Shown in pieces: positions 5,947 through 9,315 of a stretch of DNA of 9,315 bases (positions are counted from its first letter, which is position 1; every line of letters starts with the position of its first letter). Under the pieces are notes generated by a model. It worked only from the letters and a program-made list of their open reading frames with translations, was not told the DNA's origin and ran no database searches. This stretch comes from UBA1151 sp963579925. Lineage in GTDB: Bacteria; Chloroflexota; Dehalococcoidia; Lucifugimonadales; Lucifugimonadaceae. Location of the stretch: contig CAUZJA010000107.1 of assembly GCA_963579925.1 (NCBI GenBank), positions 1-9,315 on the forward strand, in the 5' to 3' direction. Position numbers and translations under genes: made by a program.

Positions 5947-6126
5947 TTGATCGTCCTGAATAGGGGATAAGTGGGTTTGAGAAGTGACCTCACTCTATTC
6001 GTACCCAACATCGCCCGCAAGTAAATAACACCTGTGGTGTGTTCTCGACAGGCGCTCGTTGTTCGGACACGGGGGGAACCATAGAATGCCAGCAGGTTTC
6101 ATCCCCCATCTGAACTGCGCTGCACC
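5947..6126. promoter_or_regulatory. Divergent control region between acyl-CoA dehydrogenase and ruvC
   Basis: This 180-bp gap holds two short perfect inverted repeats: AGTGA-CC-TCACT (5983-5994) and ACACC-TGT-GGTGT (6028-6040). Both lie on the dehydrogenase side, where a regulator of fatty or organic acid genes could bind. The minus-strand promoter is not obvious. I looked for a Gram-positive-type LexA box (CGAAC-N4-GTTCG) for ruvC and found none. Confidence 0.4.
6059..6087 (+). promoter_or_regulatory. Candidate sigma-70-like promoter of ruvCAB
   Basis: TTGTTC (6059-6064) and TAGAAT (6082-6087) are separated by exactly 17 bp. The -10 matches five of six consensus bases and the -35 three of six. 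Transcription would start near 6094, leaving a leader of about 33 nt before ruvC. Confidence 0.35.
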
Positions 6127-6633
6127 ATGAGAATTGTCGGCATTGACCCCGGACTGAATCGCACCGGATACGGTGTGATTGATTCGTCTGGCACCCGTTC
6201 GGGCGCTCAAGTGGCGGTCGAAGGCGGTGTCTGCAAGTCACGCCAGGCCGATGAGCTTGGCGTCCGTATTTTGGCGATCTATTCCGATGTTTGCGAAGTA
6301 CTCGATGAGTTCAAACCAGTGGTAATGGCTCTGGAGCAGATCCACAGCCACTACAAGTTTCCGAAGACGGCGATCTTGATGGGGCACATCCGAGGCGCTA
6401 TCTGCCTGGCCGCCGCCGAGCGCGGCGTCCCGGTGATTGATTACGCCCCAACACGCGTAAAGAACGTGATTACGGGGTCAGGACGAGCGACGAAAGAACA
6501 GGTCCAGTTATCGGTGGCATCGCAGTTGAGTCTGCCGGAACCGCCACACCCGGACGATGTGGCGGACGCATTTGCGCTCGCCATCTGCCACGCACTTGTG
6601 GCCAATATGCCAGCAGCTGCAACGGCGAGGTGA
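6127..6633 (+). CDS. ruvC: Holliday junction endonuclease RuvC
   Basis: RuvC is the dimeric, Mg2+-dependent resolvase that nicks Holliday junctions symmetrically after RuvAB branch migration in the cytoplasm. The 168-residue protein begins MRIVGIDPGLNRTGYGVID, the usual N-terminus, with catalytic D7. The second acidic residue is E70 in ALEQIH, and the last pair is D144 and D147 in PDDVADAFALAICH, matching the E. coli D7/E66/D138/D141 set. The region 76-120 (KFPKTAILMGHIRG, then YAPTRVKNVITGSGRATKEQV) matches the family's DNA-binding part. The ATG is fixed by homology even though no Shine-Dalgarno site is visible upstream, so initiation may be weak or near-leaderless. It is the first gene of ruvC-ruvA-ruvB. 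Confidence 0.97.
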   Translation: MRIVGIDPGLNRTGYGVIDSSGTRSGAQVAVEGGVCKSRQADELGVRILAIYSDVCEVLDEFKPVVMALEQIHSHYKFPKTAILMGHIRGAICLAAAERGVPVIDYAPTRVKNVITGSGRATKEQVQLSVASQLSLPEPPHPDDVADAFALAICHALVANMPAAATAR

Positions 6634-6640
6634 CACAACA

Positions 6641-7294
6641 ATGATCTCTTACCTTGAAGGACAAGTCCGGCGCATGCCGGTCGATGGCCCAGTCATGGTG
6701 CTGCTGGTAGGCGGTATCGGCTACGAGATCACGCTTCCCACGTTCGTGCACCACGGCCTGCAAGAGCGCAACATTGTTGAGGGCGACACAATCGGCCTGG
6801 AGATCTACTATCACGTAACAGACCGTCAGCCGAAGCCGGTTCTGGTGGGATTCCAGGACACCAAACAGAAGACGTTCTTCGAGCGCCTGATTGGTGTCGA
6901 GGGAGTAGGTCCATCCAAGGCCGCTGCCGCGCTGATATTCCCGGTCGCAGACATCGCTCGCGCCATCGAAGACGAAGACTCAACACTGCTGCGACGCATG
7001 CCCGGCATTGGCGACCGCGCCGCCCAGAAGATCATTGCATCACTGCGCGGCAAAGTGACGGACTGGGCGATGGACGCCAGCAGTTCATCTGATGCCGCGC
7101 CAGCGAAACCGGCTGAAGTTGATCCAAAGGATGCCGTAGTTCAAGAGGGCGTCGATATCCTTGTTGGCCTCGGCCACCGTCCAAACGACGCGAAAGTGGC
7201 AATTTCAAAAGTCCTGGAGAGCGATCCCGAACTTGCGGATGACATCGAAGCGCTCATCCGCGAGGTGTTCCGCTCGCTAACCGGCGTGGCGTAG
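6641..7294 (+). CDS. ruvA: Holliday junction branch-migration subunit RuvA
   Basis: RuvA forms the tetrameric plate that holds the four-way junction open and loads RuvB rings. The 217-residue product has an N-terminal OB domain (1-65, MISYLEGQVRRM and VGGIGYEITLP), a double helix-hairpin-helix domain with hairpins GVEGVGPSKAAAAL (85-98) and MPGIGDRAAQK (120-130), a flexible linker rich in Ser, Ala and Pro (145-160), and the C-terminal RuvB-binding three-helix domain (162-217, AVVQEGVDILVGLGHRPNDA). The true start is ATG 6641: a longer frame opens at 6557, but MISYLEG is the family N-terminus, and GAGG overlapping the ruvC stop sits about 10 nt upstream. It begins 7 bp after ruvC and ends 12 bp before ruvB. 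Confidence 0.96.
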   Translation: MISYLEGQVRRMPVDGPVMVLLVGGIGYEITLPTFVHHGLQERNIVEGDTIGLEIYYHVTDRQPKPVLVGFQDTKQKTFFERLIGVEGVGPSKAAAALIFPVADIARAIEDEDSTLLRRMPGIGDRAAQKIIASLRGKVTDWAMDASSSSDAAPAKPAEVDPKDAVVQEGVDILVGLGHRPNDAKVAISKVLESDPELADDIEALIREVFRSLTGVA

Positions 7295-7306
7295 GCGGAG
7301 GCTGCT

Positions 7307-8425
7307 ATGGCACGTCAAAAAGTCGTAGGCGACGGCGTCGATCCGACTCCAAAGAAGAAGGCCCGAGCCAAACCCGATCCCTCGGTCGACGCACCTGAAC
7401 CTTCACCCATGCTTGACCCAGCGCTCGACCCTGCAGAGGACGCACCGCTCAACGCTCTACGGCCAACATCGTTCGAAGACTACGTAGGCCAGCAAGAGGT
7501 ACTGAGCAGTCTTCGGATCGCCGTCCAGGCCGCAAAGTCGCGTGATGAGGCCATCGATCACGTGCTGCTAAATGGCCCGCCGGGTCTCGGCAAAACCACC
7601 CTCGCACATATCATTTCGAAAGAGTTCGGCTCAAAGCTGACGCAGACCTCCGGCCCCACGCTGGAGCGTCCGCTGGACATGGTCGGCCTGCTCTCGAACC
7701 TGGAGAAGGGCGAGGTCCTTTTCATTGATGAGATTCACAGAATTCCAAGAGCCGTTGAGGAGTATATGTACTCCGCAATGGAAGACTTCAAAGTGGATTT
7801 CGTTACGGGCAAAGGCACGTACTCACGCACGCTGACGTACCGCCTGCAGCAGTTCACGCTGGTAGGAGCAACAACACGCGCAGGCATGCTGAGTGGGCCG
7901 CTACGCGACCGATTCGGGCTCACGTACCACCTCGATTTCTATTCGAATGAGGAACTCAGCCGTGTAGTGACCAGATCGGCCGGAATACTGGACGTTCAGA
8001 TCGATCAGGTGGGCTCGGACGAGATCGCCCGCAGGTCGCGTGGCACGCCACGAATCGCCAACCGTTTGCTGCGTCGCGTGCGGGACTACGCGCAGGTCAC
8101 AGCGGACGGAATCATCACCGGTGACATTGCAGAAGAAGCGTTGACCAAAGAGGGCGTCGATGAGCTTGGTCTCGACCGGCTTGATCGTCTCTACCTGACA
8201 ACACTGGCAGACCAGTACAACGGCGGCCCAGCAGGCTTGAACGCCATCGCCGCAACGGTCAATGAAGATTCGCAAACGCTGGAAGACGTCGTCGAGCCAT
8301 TCCTGCTCAAAATAGGCCTCATCAACCGGACTCCCGCAGGCCGAAGAGCCACTCAGGCCGGAATGGACCACTCCGGCGTGCCATCGCTCATTAACCCAGG
8401 CCCACAACAAGCAACCCTGCTCTAG
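7307..8425 (+). CDS. ruvB: Holliday junction branch-migration ATPase RuvB, with N-terminal extension
   Basis: RuvB is the AAA+ hexameric motor that pumps DNA through the RuvA-bound junction. The 372-residue protein shows Walker A GPPGLGKTT (90-98), Walker B LFIDEIH (138-144), sensor 1 GATTRAG (187-193), the GPLRDRFG arginine-finger segment (197-204), sensor 2 RGTPRIANRLLRRVRDYA, and the C-terminal winged helix ending GLINRTPAGRRAT. The AAA+ core starts with LRPTSFEDYVGQ at 51; E. coli RuvB reaches this point after about 25 residues, so there are roughly 25-30 extra. This N-terminal tail is Lys/Pro/Asp-rich and low in complexity (KKKARAKPDP, MLDPALDPAEDAP), probably disordered. GGCGGAGG 6-7 nt before ATG 7307 supports the long form; M35 has no Shine-Dalgarno site. 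The stop codon touches the repeat block that follows. Confidence 0.97.
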   Translation: MARQKVVGDGVDPTPKKKARAKPDPSVDAPEPSPMLDPALDPAEDAPLNALRPTSFEDYVGQQEVLSSLRIAVQAAKSRDEAIDHVLLNGPPGLGKTTLAHIISKEFGSKLTQTSGPTLERPLDMVGLLSNLEKGEVLFIDEIHRIPRAVEEYMYSAMEDFKVDFVTGKGTYSRTLTYRLQQFTLVGATTRAGMLSGPLRDRFGLTYHLDFYSNEELSRVVTRSAGILDVQIDQVGSDEIARRSRGTPRIANRLLRRVRDYAQVTADGIITGDIAEEALTKEGVDELGLDRLDRLYLTTLADQYNGGPAGLNAIAATVNEDSQTLEDVVEPFLLKIGLINRTPAGRRATQAGMDHSGVPSLINPGPQQATLL

Positions 8426-8442
8426 TGCCTGCCGCACGGGCA
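8425..8442 (+). repeat. Left arm of an 18-bp perfect inverted repeat
   Basis: GTGCCTGCCGCACGGGCA starts at the last base of the ruvB stop codon. Its exact reverse complement is at 8896-8913, 453 bp further on. The arm can also fold on itself (GTGCC with GGCAC, 8425-8429 and 8439-8443), so it may double as a ruvB terminator stem, although no T-run follows. Confidence 0.8.
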
Positions 8443-8450
8443 CATTGAAG

Positions 8451-8458
8451 CCCGCGGG
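8451..8458. repeat. GC palindrome CCCGCGGG
   Basis: An eight-base self-complementary site sits between the left arm of the long inverted repeat and the 16-bp tandem units, within the same repeat-dense block. No function can be read from it. Confidence 0.3.
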
Positions 8459-8461
8459 AAT

Positions 8462-8517
8462 GAACCACTCTGCGAGGGAGCCACTCTGCGAGCGAACCAC
8501 AGAGTGAGCGAACCATC
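8462..8517 (+). repeat. Tandem 16-bp repeats, three and a half units
   Basis: The units are GAACCACTCTGCGAGG (8462-8477), GAGCCACTCTGCGAGC (8478-8493), GAACCACAGAGTGAGC (8494-8509) and a partial GAACCATC (8510-8517). In the third unit the core is flipped: CACTCTG becomes CAGAGTG. CACTCTG (8482-8488) and CAGAGTG (8500-8506) can therefore pair as a seven-bp stem with an 11-nt loop, and the copy at 8466-8472 can compete for the same partner. Confidence 0.8.
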
Positions 8518-8520
8518 AAA

Positions 8521-8568
8521 TGTCACCCTGAGGCGGGAGGCCCCACGACCAACGTGAGGGTCTCTGCC
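8521..8568. repeat. Probable dispersed-repeat fragment (TGTCACCCTGAG...GAGGGTCTCTGCC type)
   Basis: The segment opens with TGTCACCCTGAG and closes with GTGAGGGTCTCTGCC, with a short imperfect inverted repeat (ACCCT and AGGGT) at its ends. From memory, intergenic repeats of the form 'TGTCA(C/T)CCTGAG...GAAGG(G/A)TCTC' are scattered in many environmental bacterial genomes. This copy would be a variant. Only one copy is in the window, so the assignment rests on recall. Confidence 0.3.
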
Positions 8569-8791
8569 GGTCCTGCACGCAAAAGCCGTGACCTGCCCCC
8601 AAGACCGTTACCACCCATTATCTCGGTTCTCCGACTAGCTGTACTCTGGGCATGGGCAGACCATCGACCAGCAGACACGGTCAACCAGATCGCGCCCGCC
8701 ACCCAACAGCTACCAACATCATCACCCGCCCACTAACGATAGGTATTACGTAACTATTAACAAGTTGCGATCGCCACCATTCCCGGTAGCC

Positions 8792-8807
8792 GAGGGGCTT
8801 GCCCCTC
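8792..8807. repeat. GC-rich hairpin GAGGGGC-TT-GCCCCTC
   Basis: A perfect seven-base-pair stem with a two-base loop is followed by a C-run. Its core GGGCTTGCCC (8795-8804) reappears in reverse complement as GGGCAAGCCC at 8870-8879, itself a four-bp stem. Very short loops make cruciform or DNA-level roles, or dispersed palindromic repeats, more likely than a standard terminator. Confidence 0.6.
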
Positions 8808-8895
8808 CCCCCACCGCATCACCCCGCCACCCCTCAATGTCACGCATCCACCCCATCCGCGAGAGGGCCGGGCAAGCCCAGCGCCCTGCGCTCTA

Positions 8896-8913
8896 TGCCC
8901 GTGCGGCAGGCAC
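8896..8913 (-). repeat. Right arm of the 18-bp perfect inverted repeat
   Basis: TGCCCGTGCGGCAGGCAC is the exact reverse complement of 8425-8442. It lies 76 bp before the beta-propeller gene. The pair encloses 489 bp including both arms. I see no flanking direct target duplication. Confidence 0.8.
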
Positions 8914-8988
8914 CCGCGCAAACAGCGCACAGACTGCTATATTTGCCTACCTGTATATCAACCACGTTGCACGAGAGGCCAAAGACGC

Positions 8989-9315
8989 ATGGCAGTCCGC
9001 ATTGGAACATCCGCAGGCGAATACGAATGGCAAGAAGGCTGGGCGAAAATCCCGCCCTCAACATCGCTAACCGACGGCTGGTCGCACCACGGCGTTGTAG
9101 TCACCGACGCCGACGAAGTCATCGCCTTCCACCCTGGCGACCCCGAAATGCTGGTGTTCGACCTCGACGGCAACCTGCTGCGTTCCTGGACTACCGACCT
9201 CAAAGACGCCCACGGTATGGCGCTGGCGAAAGACGCTTCCGGCCAGTACCTGTGGACCTCCGACCCCGGTGCCAAACGCGCACCCGAGATTGACTACGAA
9301 TACGGCGCCGGCCCA
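8989..9315 (+). CDS. NHL/six-bladed beta-propeller protein (5' part, runs off right edge)
   Basis: Translating from ATG 8989 gives 109 open codons to the end of the window. The product begins MAVRIGTSAGEYEWQEGWAK and contains HHGVVVTDADEVIAFHPG, MLVFDLDGNLLRSW and DAHGMALAKDASGQYLWTSD. Successive 'h-G-v-v-D..d.v.vf', 'v.vFD.dG..l.sW' and 'HGmal..d.....wvtD' segments are the blade pattern of NHL-repeat proteins, including peptidyl-alpha-hydroxyglycine alpha-amidating-lyase-like ones. There is no signal peptide, so a cytoplasmic protein is expected. GAGAGG lies 10 nt before the ATG. The frame carries the protein-like signal; overlapping plus-strand frames here are Pro/Arg-rich and resemble nothing. 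The function (lyase, lactonase or binding scaffold) cannot be decided from two or three blades. Confidence 0.75.
   Translation, partial: MAVRIGTSAGEYEWQEGWAKIPPSTSLTDGWSHHGVVVTDADEVIAFHPGDPEMLVFDLDGNLLRSWTTDLKDAHGMALAKDASGQYLWTSDPGAKRAPEIDYEYGAGP

Larger units (their letters stand above)
8426..8988. other. 563-bp repeat-dense non-coding stretch
   Basis: No convincing gene on either strand. In order it holds: the 18-bp inverted-repeat arm, the CCCGCGGG palindrome, the 16-bp tandem units, a probable dispersed-repeat fragment, a featureless C-rich stretch (about 8570-8735), a short AT-rich patch with TTACGTAA (8746-8753) and AACTATTAA (8752-8760), GC-rich hairpins, and the second 18-bp arm. The last 75 bp contain TATATT (8939-8944) and GTATAT, possible -10 elements for the next gene, without a clear -35. 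Confidence 0.65.

Noticed and set aside
6041..6070. Possible LexA/SOS box before ruvC
   Set aside because: GTTC words occur, but no CGAAC-N4-GTTCG arrangement can be built from them.
6557..6640. Longer start for ruvA
   Set aside because: It would overlap ruvC by 77 bp and add 28 residues not seen in RuvA; ATG 6641 has a Shine-Dalgarno site and the family N-terminus.
7901..8500. 199-codon minus-strand open frame
   Set aside because: Most of it is antisense to ruvB, which has unmistakable AAA+ motifs; the remainder covers the repeat block. Composition is Cys/Val-rich without any domain pattern.
8462..8517. CRISPR array
   Set aside because: The 16-bp units are contiguous, without spacers, and no cas gene is present.
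8767..8774. GCGATCGC palindrome resembling cyanobacterial HIP1
   Set aside because: A single copy in 9 kb is no evidence for an HIP1-type repeat.
8765..9293. Two plus-strand open frames over the post-ruvB gap and the beta-propeller gene
   Set aside because: Both are Pro/Arg-rich, lack motifs, and overlap the frame that encodes propeller blades.

Overview
The window is about 9.3 kb of bacterial chromosome with moderately high GC, short intergenic gaps and tightly packed operons. I could not identify the organism from a marker gene. The ruvC-ruvA-ruvB order, plus clusters of thiolase/DUF35, acyl-CoA dehydrogenase and PPOX-type flavin or deazaflavin oxidoreductase genes, would fit a high-GC free-living heterotroph. 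Chloroflexota (for example a SAR202-like Dehalococcoidia lineage) or Actinobacteriota are the candidates, but this is inference at low to moderate confidence.

Layout: (1) 1-2184, minus strand, a catabolic-looking operon read right to left: NIPSNAP-family protein, thiolase-like (SCP-x/Ltp2-type) protein, DUF35 zinc-ribbon/OB-fold protein, then a VOC/glyoxalase-like protein that runs off the left edge. (2) 2185-2464, a divergent control region with a perfect 15-bp palindrome and an AT-rich island carrying four TAATTA boxes. (3) 2465-2872, plus strand, a stand-alone avidin/streptavidin-family gene that keeps nearly all biotin-contact residues but has no visible signal peptide. (4) 2967-5946, minus strand, a second operon: acyl-CoA dehydrogenase, 14-TM-type MFS transporter, PPOX-class oxidoreductase, the last two overlapping by 8 bp. 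(5) 5947-6126, a divergent control region with two short palindromes and a plausible ruvC promoter. (6) 6127-8425, plus strand, the Holliday-junction operon ruvC-ruvA-ruvB. (7) 8426-8988, a 563-bp non-coding stretch rich in repeats: an 18-bp perfect inverted repeat spanning 489 bp, 16-bp tandem units and GC-rich hairpins. (8) 8989-9315, plus strand, the start of an NHL/six-bladed beta-propeller protein cut by the right edge.

The two minus-strand operons both look like acyl-CoA or small-organic-acid metabolism. Thiolase-like and DUF35 proteins normally work as a complex on CoA thioesters, and acyl-CoA dehydrogenase supplies enoyl-CoA. The ruv operon is housekeeping recombination. The clearest surprise is the avidin gene, which has no biotin-related neighbour and appears to encode a cytoplasmic biotin-binding protein. 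The second is the repeat-dense block after ruvB, which may be a small non-autonomous mobile element or a mosaic of dispersed repeats.
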